DNA from: Ramlibacter sp.
GTDB lineage: Bacteria; Pseudomonadota; Gammaproteobacteria; Burkholderiales; Burkholderiaceae_C
NCBI RefSeq assembly: GCF_028291745.1
Contig: NZ_JAQGNQ010000056.1
Coordinates: 186,001-250,000 of the forward strand
Direction of reading: 5' to 3'
DNA: 64,000 nt
Shown: in pieces, positions 47,094 through 55,797 of the stretch
How positions within the stretch are numbered: the first letter of the stretch is position 1
Layout: each line of letters starts with the position of its first letter
Position numbers and translations under genes: made by a program
The notes under the pieces: model-generated
What the model saw: the letters and a program-made list of their open reading frames with translations, nothing else
Told to the model about the DNA's origin: nothing
Database searches by the model: none

Positions 47094-47504
47094 ATGCGCA
47101 TCCTGGTGATCGACGACGAGCCGGCCATCCGCCAGGTGATCGCCGCGCCCCTGCGGCGCGCCGGCCACGAAGTGGAGCTTGCCGCGGGTGGCCACGAGGC
47201 GCTCGCACGCCTGGCGCAGGGCGGCATCGAGCTGGCGCTGTGCGACCTGAGCATGCCGGACATGAGCGGCATCGACGTGCTGCGGCAGGCGCGCGCGGCG
47301 GGCTGCGACGCCAGCTTCGCGATGATGACGGCCTTCAGCGCCGTCGAGACCGCGGTCGATGCGCTGCAGGCCGGTGCCTGCGACTACCTGGTCAAGCCGG
47401 TGCGCTCCGTGGAGCTGCTGCACAAGCTCGCGCAGATCGCGGAACTGCGGGCCTTGCGCAGCGACAACGAGGCGCTGCGCCGCCGCCTCGGCGACTCAGC
47501 CTAG
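47094..47504 (+). CDS. single-domain response regulator
   Basis: This 136-residue CheY-like receiver has acidic pocket residues in VIDDEPAIR, phosphoacceptor Asp51 (LCDLSMPDMSG), MTAFSA and the Lys of YLVKPV. A short helix, possibly coiled coil, follows (LRSDNEALRRRL). There is no output domain. It ends tail-to-tail with the hybrid kinase gene (9-bp overlap), so they may act together. Confidence 0.88.
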   Translation: MRILVIDDEPAIRQVIAAPLRRAGHEVELAAGGHEALARLAQGGIELALCDLSMPDMSGIDVLRQARAAGCDASFAMMTAFSAVETAVDALQAGACDYLVKPVRSVELLHKLAQIAELRALRSDNEALRRRLGDSA

Positions 47505-49415
47505 GGTGCGCAGCCGCTTGACCACGTCGCCCACCCGATAGGGCTTGGGCAGGAATTCGAAGCCTTGCAGGCTGTCCTCCTTGGCGGCGACCGCCGGGTT
47601 GGCAAAGCCCGAAGCGAGGATCACCTTGAGGCCCGGCACCAGCTCCTGCGCCTTGCGGCCAAGCTGCACGCCGTTCATGCCCGGCATGACCACGTCGCTG
47701 AGCATCAGGTGGATGCCCGGCGTGCGCTTGAGCACGTCGATGGCGTCTTCTCCCGAGTTGGCGGCCACCACCTCGAAACCGAGCGAGCGGAACAACTCGC
47801 AGGTCACCTCCAGCACGTCGGGCTGGTCGTCGACGATCAGGACCTTGTCGGCGCTGTCGCCCTCGTGGCGGGACGACTCGGAATGACCCGAGAGCGCCGG
47901 AAAGTACATCGTGATCGTGGTGCCCTGCCCCTGGCGCGAGCGGATCGACAGGTCACCGCCCGACTGCCTCACCATGCCGTACACCTGGCTCAAGCCGAGG
48001 CCGGTGCCCTTGCCGACTTCCTTGGTCGTGAAGAAGGGTTCGATCGCGCGCGCGGCCACGTCCGCCGACATGCCGGCGCCGCTGTCCTGCACCGAAATCG
48101 CCACGTAGCTGCCCGCCCCCAGCTCACCCACCTCGCCGGCCTGCAGGTCGACCCGGCCGGTGGCGATGGCGATCGTGCCGCCATCGGGCGTCGCGTCGCG
48201 GGCGTTCACCACCAGGTTGAGCAGCGCCGTCTCGAACTTCGCCGCGTCGATCATCACCTGCGGCAGGGCCTCGGCCAGCTGCACCTGGAACTGGATTCCG
48301 GCGCGGCTGCCGCGGCGCAGCACGGCCTCGAACGAGGCGATCACCCGGTTCAGGTCGCGCGCCTCCGGGTTCAGGGTCTGCTGGCGGGCAAAGCTCAGGA
48401 GCTGCTGCGTCAGCAGCGCGCCGCGGCCGGCGGCCTGCTCCATGGCGTCGATCATGCGCAGGTCGGCCGGCTCGCGCGTGCGGGCACGCAGGATCGACAG
48501 GCCGTTGGTCACCACATTGAGCAGGTTGTTGAAGTCGTGCGCGACGCCGCCCGTGAGCTTGCCGATGGCCTCCATCTTCTGCGACCGGAACAGCGCCTCG
48601 CGCGCCTGCTCCAGCGCCAGCGCGGCCTCCCTGCGCTCGGTGATGTCGCGCGTGATCTTGGCGAAGCCGACCAGCACGCCCGCCTCGTTGCGGATCGCGT
48701 CGATCACCACGTGCGCCCAGAAGCGCGTGCCGTCCTTGCGCACGCGCCAGCCCTCGGCCTCGAAGCGCCCCTTGCTGCCGGCTTCGTCGAGCGCCCGCAT
48801 CGGCAGGCCGTTGGCACGATCGTCCTCGGTGTAGAAGCGCGAGAAGTGGGTGCCGACCACGTCGTCGTGCTCGAAGCCCTTGATGCGCCGCGCGCCCGCG
48901 TTCCAGTTGGTGATGAGGCCGGCGGGCGAGAGCATGTAGATCGCGTAGTCGGTGACGCCCTGCACCAGCAGCCGGAAGCGCTCCTCGCTTTCGCGCAGCG
49001 CCTCCTGGGTGGCGCGCTTGTCGCTGATGTCGCGCGTGATCTTGGCAAAGCCGACCAGCTTGCCCTGCTCGTTGCGGATCGGGTCGATCACCACGCTGGC
49101 CCAGAAGCGCGTGCCGTCCTTGCGCATGCGCCAGCCCTCCGCCTCGAACTTGCCCTGCTCGCGGGCGGTGCGCAAGGCGCCCTCCGGCACGCCGGCGGCG
49201 CGGTCCTCCGCGCTGTAGAAGCGCGAGAAGTGCTGGCCGACGATCTCGTCGGCGGTGTAGCCCTTGAAGCGCTGCGCTCCCGCGTTCCAGCTCGCCACCG
49301 TGCCATCGGGCGCCAGCATGTAGATCGCATAGTCGGTGACCGAGCCGATGAACAGCCGCAGCCGCTCGGCCTCTTCGTCAGGCGGCGAGGGCGCAGGTTT
49401 CGATGGTTCGTCCAC
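47496..49415 (-). CDS. PAS-PAS hybrid sensor histidine kinase
   Basis: This 639-residue cytoplasmic protein has tandem PAS/PAC modules (about residues 20-145 and 148-273), then a HisKA domain with His in GGVAHDFNNLLNVV, an HATPase domain and a C-terminal receiver (LIVDDQPDVLE, phosphoacceptor Asp in LMLSDVVMPG). The two PAS units are a recent duplication with a 128-residue (384-nt) period. No membrane segment is present, so it senses an internal cue. The signal is unknown. It probably works with the receiver protein at 47.1 kb. Confidence 0.9.
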   Translation of the reverse strand: MDEPSKPAPSPPDEEAERLRLFIGSVTDYAIYMLAPDGTVASWNAGAQRFKGYTADEIVGQHFSRFYSAEDRAAGVPEGALRTAREQGKFEAEGWRMRKDGTRFWASVVIDPIRNEQGKLVGFAKITRDISDKRATQEALRESEERFRLLVQGVTDYAIYMLSPAGLITNWNAGARRIKGFEHDDVVGTHFSRFYTEDDRANGLPMRALDEAGSKGRFEAEGWRVRKDGTRFWAHVVIDAIRNEAGVLVGFAKITRDITERREAALALEQAREALFRSQKMEAIGKLTGGVAHDFNNLLNVVTNGLSILRARTREPADLRMIDAMEQAAGRGALLTQQLLSFARQQTLNPEARDLNRVIASFEAVLRRGSRAGIQFQVQLAEALPQVMIDAAKFETALLNLVVNARDATPDGGTIAIATGRVDLQAGEVGELGAGSYVAISVQDSGAGMSADVAARAIEPFFTTKEVGKGTGLGLSQVYGMVRQSGGDLSIRSRQGQGTTITMYFPALSGHSESSRHEGDSADKVLIVDDQPDVLEVTCELFRSLGFEVVAANSGEDAIDVLKRTPGIHLMLSDVVMPGMNGVQLGRKAQELVPGLKVILASGFANPAVAAKEDSLQGFEFLPKPYRVGDVVKRLRTLG

Positions 49416-49605
49416 AGGGGTTCTTTCTGCTGGCTTGGACGCGGCGGCCCTGCACGCCGCGCGGTGCGCGAGTGATCACCCGCTATTAGAACCCGCGCCG
49501 CCCGGCCTGCGCAGCATTTGTGCGCCGCATGTGCGTGCCTGCGGCGCAGTCCTACAACGCTGCCCGCTGGCGCGCTGCCGAGCCTTCATGGCACGAAGGC
49601 ATCGG

Positions 49606-49628
49606 GAGCGGCGCGAGTGGCGCCGCTC
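49606..49628. terminator. hairpin at the 3' end of the peptide-export operon
   Basis: GAGCGGCG-CGAGTGG-CGCCGCTC forms a perfect 8-bp stem with a 7-base loop, overlapping the methyltransferase stop codon on the minus strand. There is no T-tract, so intrinsic termination is uncertain. The 211-bp gap to the hybrid kinase gene holds nothing else I recognise. Confidence 0.4.
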
Positions 49629-50850
49629 AATCGGCGGGCGGCTCCCAGGCGAGCTTGCGCACCGGCAGCGTCGCGAGATCGGCCGGCAGTTCCGCCGGTG
49701 CGCCACCGCGGCGAAACTCCAGGACCGCCCAGTCCATGTGGGCCAGGAAGTCCTGCGCGCCGGCCTGCGCGCAGCGCGTCTCCAGCATGTCCCAGAAGGC
49801 CTGCGGCGCCATCCCCGAGCCCTCGATGTGCCGCGGCGTGAGGAAGGCGCGCGCATAGCCCAGGTCGAAGGGTCGCTGCTGGCGGAAGAAGGACACGCCG
49901 GCGGGCACCACCGCTGGCAGGGCCGCGCCGTCCGAGCCGGTGCTGCGCTGCGTCGGGTCGTGTCGCTGCACGTCGGGCGCATGCATCGCCTCCAGCAGCA
50001 GCGTCAGGCGCCGCAGCAGCGACTGCACTTGCTGCGCGAAGGGCCGCGGGTCCTTGGCGCCCAGGATCGACTGGCTGCCAAGCACGGGCGCGAGCGGATG
50101 CCGGTCCGCCATGTCCATCGTGGCCTGGATCACGAAGAAGCTGCCGCCGGCACGCAGCACGCGAACGATGCCGCGGCACACCAGCACGTCGTCCAGCCAG
50201 TGCAGCGCCTGCGAGATGGTGATCACGTCGTACTCGTCGCCGCTGTACATCAGGCGGTTGCACGACTCGTGCACGGTGGTGAGTTGCTTGCCCAGGCGGC
50301 TGGCACGGGCGCGCGCCGCATTGACGAAGCCGCGCGACAGCTCCATCAGCGTCACGTCTTCGGAGACGCGCGCCAGTTCCAGTGCCAGGCTGCCCGGGCC
50401 GCCGGCGAGATCGAGCACGCGGGTGTCCGCGCGCACCGGCGCCTGCGCGATCAGGAAGTCGGCCAGCTCGCGCGGGAAGGGCCGGTGGCGCAGGTAGTCC
50501 TGCGCCATCTTCGCGTCGTAGCGCGAGACGTCGTCGCGGGTGCCGATCAGCACGCCGCATTCGCGCATGTCCGCAATGGCCTTCAGCAGGCGCTTGCGCT
50601 CGGCGTCCTGCGGCGGCAGCGCGGCCAGGCGGAAGTAGGCCTCGACGGCTTCCGCGCCGGTGGCGCCACGCTGCGCCGAGAACAGCGACAGCAGGATGCG
50701 ATAGCGCTGCGTCAGCCAGAACTGGATATAGGGCTCGGTCTCCTGCGCCACGTACGGCCGGCCGTCCTGGCTGAAGGCCAGCACGAAATTGGGGGAGGCG
50801 CGCAGGCGCTCGGTCTCGAGGCCAGCGAGGAAGGCAGGACGTGCGGTCAT
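49627..50850 (-). CDS. class I SAM-dependent methyltransferase of the peptide cluster
   Basis: This 407-residue enzyme starts with a helical region (residues about 30-110) like the dimerisation domain of O-methyltransferases. The SAM site is VLDLAGGPGSLALELA near residue 145, with ITISQALHWLDD later. It starts in an ATGA overlap with the upstream ABC exporter gene, so it is the last gene of the export operon. It may methylate the exported peptide or a precursor. The acceptor is not evident from sequence. Confidence 0.82.
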   Translation of the reverse strand: MTARPAFLAGLETERLRASPNFVLAFSQDGRPYVAQETEPYIQFWLTQRYRILLSLFSAQRGATGAEAVEAYFRLAALPPQDAERKRLLKAIADMRECGVLIGTRDDVSRYDAKMAQDYLRHRPFPRELADFLIAQAPVRADTRVLDLAGGPGSLALELARVSEDVTLMELSRGFVNAARARASRLGKQLTTVHESCNRLMYSGDEYDVITISQALHWLDDVLVCRGIVRVLRAGGSFFVIQATMDMADRHPLAPVLGSQSILGAKDPRPFAQQVQSLLRRLTLLLEAMHAPDVQRHDPTQRSTGSDGAALPAVVPAGVSFFRQQRPFDLGYARAFLTPRHIEGSGMAPQAFWDMLETRCAQAGAQDFLAHMDWAVLEFRRGGAPAELPADLATLPVRKLAWEPPAD

Positions 50851-53003
50851 GGGTGGGCGATGACCATGAGGGTCGGAGCGCGGTCGAAGGCGGTGCGCAG
50901 GCACTTGCCGAGGGTGTCGGGATCGAGGGCGGCGAAGCTTTCGTCCAGCACGGTGAGCTGCGCTTTCTGCAGCAGCGCGCGGGCCAGGAAGATGCGGCTG
51001 CGTTCGCCGTGCGAGAGCTGCCAGCCGGTCTCGCCCACCGTCTGCGCCAGCCCCGAGGGCATGCGCTCCAGCAATTCGCCGAGACCGAGTTCCTCGCAGA
51101 GCGTGCGCGCCTCCTGCAGGTCCTCGCTCGAGGCCGGCCAGTTGCGTCCCATCAGCAGGTTGAAGCCAAGGGTGCCGCTGAGGATGTGGTTCTCGTGGAA
51201 CTGCGGTGCCTCCGCCGCCAGCTTGTGCCAGTTGTCGCCGAGCGTCTGCCGGTCCAGGCCATTGAGCAGCAGGGAGCCGCTGGCCGGCTGCCGCAGGCCC
51301 GTGAGCAGCGATGCGAGGGTCGACTTGCCGCCGCCCGAGCCGCCTTCGAGCAGGATGCGGTCGCCGCGGCGGATCGCCAGGTCGACGCTGTCCAGCACCG
51401 GCCGGCCCGACGCGGTGTAGCGAAAGCTCAGGTCGCGCGCGTCGATCAGCGCACCCGCAGCTTCGTCGTGCGATGTCGCGTCGGTGGGCAGGAAAGGCTG
51501 GCGCGTGGCGACCGACTGCTCGCCGCCACGGAAGAAGCCGGACACCTGCTTCCACGCGATCGAGGCCCGCGCCACCGCCCCCACGCCCTCCGAGATGCTG
51601 GTGAGCGCGCGGCCTGCCAGCAGCATGCCGCCGAGTGCGACGGCCACGTCGATCGAAGTGGCCCGGCCCGTGACGAAGGCAGGCGCGATGCCCGCCAGCG
51701 CCACCAGCATCCAGCCGCGCGGCAAGCCGCCCAGGATCGGCACGAGCGAGCGGTCCATGGTGCGCGAGGTGTGCAGGTAGCCACCGAGTTCGCGGTCTTC
51801 GTCGTGGTCACGCCGCTGCGCCTGCTCCTGCGCCAGGCGCGTGCGGTGGCCCACCATGCGCTCGACCAGGTCGTGCGTCATGCGCAGCCGCTCGAGCGTC
51901 CACGTGCGCAGGCGCCGCAGGTAGCGCCAGCTGAGGGCGAGCGAGAGCAGCGTCCAACCCGCGAGCAGCAGCACGTGCAAGCCACCGCCGGCGCCAGCAG
52001 CCAGGATGCTGCCGGCGAACAGCAGTTCCAGCAGGCCCACCAGCACGCCGAAGCCGCCGTTCAAGGCCAGCGATTCGAGCGCCTGCGATTCGAGCACGCG
52101 CCCCAGCAACTCGCCCGCGCCCTGGCGCCGCACGGTCTCCACGTCGCTGCGCAGCGCGCCGGCCAGCAGCCGGGACTTCAAGATGCGGCCGGCGTCCAGC
52201 GCAAACCGCGCATCGAGCCAGTTGCCCAACATCTGCAAGGGCACGAGCGACAGCACCAGCAGGATCCAGGCGGTGAGCCAGCCGCGGTCGACCCGGCCAT
52301 GCAGCGTGCTCTCGCCGATCAGGCTCCAGGAAAAAATCTCCAGCCCGTATGCGCCGCCGAACACGAGGACGATGGGCACGATGCGCTGGCGCAAGCCTTC
52401 CTGCGCCAGCTGATCCCAGAAGCCGCGTGCCGGCGACAGCCGCAGCAGCCAGCAACTGGCCACCTGCTGCGCGCTCAGGCGATCGCGCAGCAGCGCCGAA
52501 CGCACGGCGGCCAGCCGCTGCGGCGGCACTTCGGCGGCGGCCAGCAAGGCATCGACTTCGTCGGCGAACGGTGCTTCATAGGGCGCGCACAACGCGGCGC
52601 GCAGGTGGGCAAGATCGCGCCTGTGCACCAGCAGGTCGGGACCGACCAGCCGCACCTGCCGGCCCGCGGACTTCAGCAGCAGGAGGAAACCCACCTGCTC
52701 CCCGTGCTCGACGCGCAGCAACGCCGGTGCCGCGCCGCGCAGCAACGGCTCGAGTTCCGGCGCCACGGCGTCCAGTGCCTCGGCCTCCAGGCCCAGGCGC
52801 TGCGCCGCCCACTCGATCCACCGGCCCTGCTCCTGCAGGCCGTCGGCCGCCAGGCTGGCCGGCATGGGCGGACTGTCGCCGGCGACCAGGCGCAGGCGCG
52901 CGCGCCGGGCCAGTTCTTCCAGCGCCTCGCCCAGGCGCTCCACCGGCCAGAGCAAGGGCGCGATGCCTTCGTCCTGGTACGGCTGCAGCGACGGGGCCTT
53001 CAC
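50847..53003 (-). CDS. ABC exporter (permease-ATPase fusion) without peptidase, second of pair
   Basis: This 718-residue half-transporter has a roughly 190-residue N-terminal extension, a membrane domain (residues about 205-480, e.g. GWLTAWILLVLSLVPLQML) and an ATPase domain. Walker A is GGSGGGKST, the signature is an unusual LSHGERSRIFLARALL, and Walker B is LTVLDESFAALDP. The start is GTG 53003 in a GTGA overlap with the C39 exporter gene. The paired layout (C39 exporter, second exporter, HlyD) recalls dual exporters of NHLM-type bacteriocin systems. The two probably form a heterodimer. Confidence 0.85.
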   Translation of the reverse strand: MKAPSLQPYQDEGIAPLLWPVERLGEALEELARRARLRLVAGDSPPMPASLAADGLQEQGRWIEWAAQRLGLEAEALDAVAPELEPLLRGAAPALLRVEHGEQVGFLLLLKSAGRQVRLVGPDLLVHRRDLAHLRAALCAPYEAPFADEVDALLAAAEVPPQRLAAVRSALLRDRLSAQQVASCWLLRLSPARGFWDQLAQEGLRQRIVPIVLVFGGAYGLEIFSWSLIGESTLHGRVDRGWLTAWILLVLSLVPLQMLGNWLDARFALDAGRILKSRLLAGALRSDVETVRRQGAGELLGRVLESQALESLALNGGFGVLVGLLELLFAGSILAAGAGGGLHVLLLAGWTLLSLALSWRYLRRLRTWTLERLRMTHDLVERMVGHRTRLAQEQAQRRDHDEDRELGGYLHTSRTMDRSLVPILGGLPRGWMLVALAGIAPAFVTGRATSIDVAVALGGMLLAGRALTSISEGVGAVARASIAWKQVSGFFRGGEQSVATRQPFLPTDATSHDEAAGALIDARDLSFRYTASGRPVLDSVDLAIRRGDRILLEGGSGGGKSTLASLLTGLRQPASGSLLLNGLDRQTLGDNWHKLAAEAPQFHENHILSGTLGFNLLMGRNWPASSEDLQEARTLCEELGLGELLERMPSGLAQTVGETGWQLSHGERSRIFLARALLQKAQLTVLDESFAALDPDTLGKCLRTAFDRAPTLMVIAHP

Positions 53004-55699
53004 GTGCCCGCTCCTGCGGCAGCGCGCACGGTGCCTCCGTCCACGTGCACGCGGCGCCACTGCGGATCCCGCCACAGGCGCGCTTGCACGTCGCTTTCCG
53101 CCGCCAGCATCTCGCTGTAGCGAGAGGACGTGGCGGCCAGGTCCGCGGGCCGGCCGTCCTCGACGATGCGGCCGCCCTCGACCACCAGCACGCGCGGGAA
53201 GGACAGCGTCTCGCCGACATCGTGCGTCACGCACAGCAGGGTCGCATCGCTCCACCACTTGCGCGCCCCGGCCAGCAGCTCGTGGCGCTGGCCGCGGTCG
53301 AGGCCACGGAACGGCTCGTCCAGCAGGGCCAGTCGCACGTCTTCCTGCAGGAAGGCGCGCGCGAGCCGCACGCGCTGGCCTTCGCCGCCGGACAGCACCG
53401 CGCCGCCTTCGCCCAGGTACGTCTGCAGCCCTTCGGGCAGCTTCTGCAGGATGCCGCGCAGCCGCGCCGCATCGAGCACCGGCCCGATCTGCTCCAGGCC
53501 CCGCGTGTCCGACGTGGCATAGAGCAGGTTGTCGAGCAGCGGCTTGTTCCACAGCTGGATGGCGGGATCGACCCACGCGGTGTGGCGGCGCAGGCGTTCG
53601 ACATCGGCCGCCGCCGCACGCGCGCCATCGAGCCGCAACGTGCCGTCGGCCAGCCGGTTCCATCCGAGCAGCAGCCCCAGCAGCGTCGACTTGCCGGCGC
53701 CCGAGGAGCCGACCACCGCCACGTGCTCGCCGGGGCGGATGATCACGTCCAGGTCTTCCAGGATGGTATGGCCGGCGACCACGACTCTGCCCTGTTCCAC
53801 CTGCACTTCGACGCCGCCGTGGGGACCCTGCCCGGTCTCTGGGGCAGCGTGCGCAAGCGCCGCTTCGGCCGGCGCCGACAGCGGCTCCATCAGGCGGGCC
53901 AGCACGTTGCGCTGCGCGGGGTATTGCTGCGCGAGCGAGGCCAGCGAATGGCCGAGCGCCGGCAGCTTGAGCGTCCAGTACACCAGCAGCAGGTCGGCGC
54001 CGCTCACCGTGGCGGAATGCGCGAAGTGCTGCGCGATCAGCCAGGCGCCCATGGCCACGCAGGCCAGTGCCTGCACCGCGGTCGTTCCGACTGAAAGCAT
54101 CAACTGGCCGCGGGCCGAGCGCGCCCATTCCACCAGCAGGCCTTCGTGGCGCCGGCGCACCGCCGGTTCGGCCGCATGCGAGCGGATCGGCACCAGCCCG
54201 AGCAAGGCGTCGAGATAGAACACGTGCAGCGCGCTCGAGTGGTTGCGCACGCGCAGGTCGCTCTCGTTCAGCAGCGGCTGCAGCGCGAGCGGGATGACGA
54301 TCGCCGCCAGCACGATCAGCAGCGCCGGGCCGACGCTGGCGCGATCGATCAGGGCAATGCCGGCCAGCGTGAACGCGATGTCGCACAGCGCCTGCAGCAG
54401 GTGCAGCGTCAGCCCCGGCAACAGGCGCATCGTCTGCAGGCTGTGGCTGCGCTCCGCCATGTCGGACACGGGGCGGCTGTGGAAGTAGCGGTCGGTCAAT
54501 TGCGGCAGCTTCTCCAGCAACGCGATGCGCAGCCGGGCCTCCAGTTGGCGACCCAGGCGCATCACCTCGGAAGCGATGGCCAGCTCGATCACCAGCAGCA
54601 CGGCGCAAAATCCGAGCACCGCGAGGAAGGCCAGCAGCCGCTGCGTGGCGACGGTCAGCGAGCCCGCAAGGTCGAACAGGCCGCGGAACATCAGCGCCTC
54701 GATCAGCACCGCACCGGCCCCCACGGCCATCGCCCCCGCCAGCGCGGCGAGGCTCAGGCGGCTTTCCCCCTGCAGCAGCTGGCGGATCAGCGCCAGCGGA
54801 TGCTGCGGCCTTTCCAGCAGCGCCGCCTTCATCTCGGGCGCGCGCACGGCGTCCGGTCCTGCAGCCGGCGCCGTGGCCGTGCGGCCGGAGAGGCGCACCA
54901 GCACCGCGCCGCTCATGGTCAATTGCAGCTCGCCCTGGTCGTCGAGCCGGTCGGCCCAGGCCGACCAGTAGCGCGGCGGAACGATATGGAAGATGTCGTC
55001 AGTGCTGCGATGCGTGTCGCGAAACACCGAATGCGTGACGCGCAACGCCTCCGGCCCCTTGCGCAGGCCGTCGGCATCCATCACCGAGGCGATGAAGCGC
55101 ACGGCGGCATCGAGCGCGGCGAGGCCGAACCAGGTTTCGTCGGCCAGCGCTTCGTCAACCAGCGCCTGCGTGTCGGCGGGCGTTGCGCCCAGGCGCGCCA
55201 TGCGCTCGGCCAGGGGCCGCAGGAAGTCGGGCGACACGGCCCACTCGCGCCACTCGCTCGCGGGGACGGTGGTCTCGTGCCGGAACACTTCCTCGAGAAA
55301 GCGCCCGCTGCGCAACCAGCGGCGGCCGATCGCCGGGTCCATCACCTGCACCCAGCCGCCCACGCGCCGCCACACCACCACGAAGTGCGTGGCGCCGTCG
55401 GAGTGGCGCACCACCACGACCGCGGGCAGCGCCGAGGCCGAATCGACGAACAGGTGGTCGATCGGAATCAGGACCTGTTCCGCCGCCACCCCGAGCTGGT
55501 TGGCCAACATCTCGACGCTGTCGATGGAGGTGCCGTCGACGTCGGTCTGGCAGGCCTCGCGCAGCCGGCCGTAGCTGACCGGGACGCGGAAGCCTTCGAG
55601 CAGGGATTTCAGCGAAGCCGGCCCGCAATCCATGGCGGAGGTCTGCACGACCTCCGGCACCAGCCAGCGGCGGGCGAGGCCGGCAGCGAGCGTGCTCAT
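53000..55699 (-). CDS. bacteriocin-type ABC exporter with C39 leader peptidase
   Basis: This 899-residue protein begins with an intact C39 cysteine protease domain: Gln19, Cys25 (SAMDCGPASL), His105 (GATHFVVVW) and Asp121 (VMDPA). This cuts leader peptides after Gly-Gly-like motifs. A long linker (about residues 150-330, rich in Ala/Asp) precedes the membrane domain (about 345-600) and an ATPase with Walker A GSSGAGKST, signature LSGGEGQRVRL and Walker B LALLDEPF. It is unusually long for the family because of the linker. It is coupled by ATGA or GTGA to its neighbours on both sides. Confidence 0.92.
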   Translation of the reverse strand: MSTLAAGLARRWLVPEVVQTSAMDCGPASLKSLLEGFRVPVSYGRLREACQTDVDGTSIDSVEMLANQLGVAAEQVLIPIDHLFVDSASALPAVVVVRHSDGATHFVVVWRRVGGWVQVMDPAIGRRWLRSGRFLEEVFRHETTVPASEWREWAVSPDFLRPLAERMARLGATPADTQALVDEALADETWFGLAALDAAVRFIASVMDADGLRKGPEALRVTHSVFRDTHRSTDDIFHIVPPRYWSAWADRLDDQGELQLTMSGAVLVRLSGRTATAPAAGPDAVRAPEMKAALLERPQHPLALIRQLLQGESRLSLAALAGAMAVGAGAVLIEALMFRGLFDLAGSLTVATQRLLAFLAVLGFCAVLLVIELAIASEVMRLGRQLEARLRIALLEKLPQLTDRYFHSRPVSDMAERSHSLQTMRLLPGLTLHLLQALCDIAFTLAGIALIDRASVGPALLIVLAAIVIPLALQPLLNESDLRVRNHSSALHVFYLDALLGLVPIRSHAAEPAVRRRHEGLLVEWARSARGQLMLSVGTTAVQALACVAMGAWLIAQHFAHSATVSGADLLLVYWTLKLPALGHSLASLAQQYPAQRNVLARLMEPLSAPAEAALAHAAPETGQGPHGGVEVQVEQGRVVVAGHTILEDLDVIIRPGEHVAVVGSSGAGKSTLLGLLLGWNRLADGTLRLDGARAAAADVERLRRHTAWVDPAIQLWNKPLLDNLLYATSDTRGLEQIGPVLDAARLRGILQKLPEGLQTYLGEGGAVLSGGEGQRVRLARAFLQEDVRLALLDEPFRGLDRGQRHELLAGARKWWSDATLLCVTHDVGETLSFPRVLVVEGGRIVEDGRPADLAATSSRYSEMLAAESDVQARLWRDPQWRRVHVDGGTVRAAAGAGT

Positions 55700-55797
55700 C
55701 GGGCAACCTCGCCCAGGCTTGTCGGCTTCACGGCGCGCGCCTCGCCCCTGGGCAAGCGGAGGGGACGAGCGCCTTCGGGCCGGCGTGCGGCGCTCAT
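55696..55797 (-). CDS. 33-residue ORF coupled on both sides (function unknown)
   Basis: The ORF starts MSAARRPEGARPLRLPRGE and ends PTSLGEVAR. Its ATG overlaps the stop of the HlyD gene (ATGA), and its own TGA overlaps the ATG of the C39 exporter (ATGA). Every later junction in the operon is also a 4-nt overlap, so this spacing is unlikely to be accidental. It may be a coupling cistron that keeps ribosomes moving, a tiny accessory peptide, or a second substrate. It is Arg-rich with no Cys. Confidence 0.5.
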   Translation of the reverse strand: MSAARRPEGARPLRLPRGEARAVKPTSLGEVAR

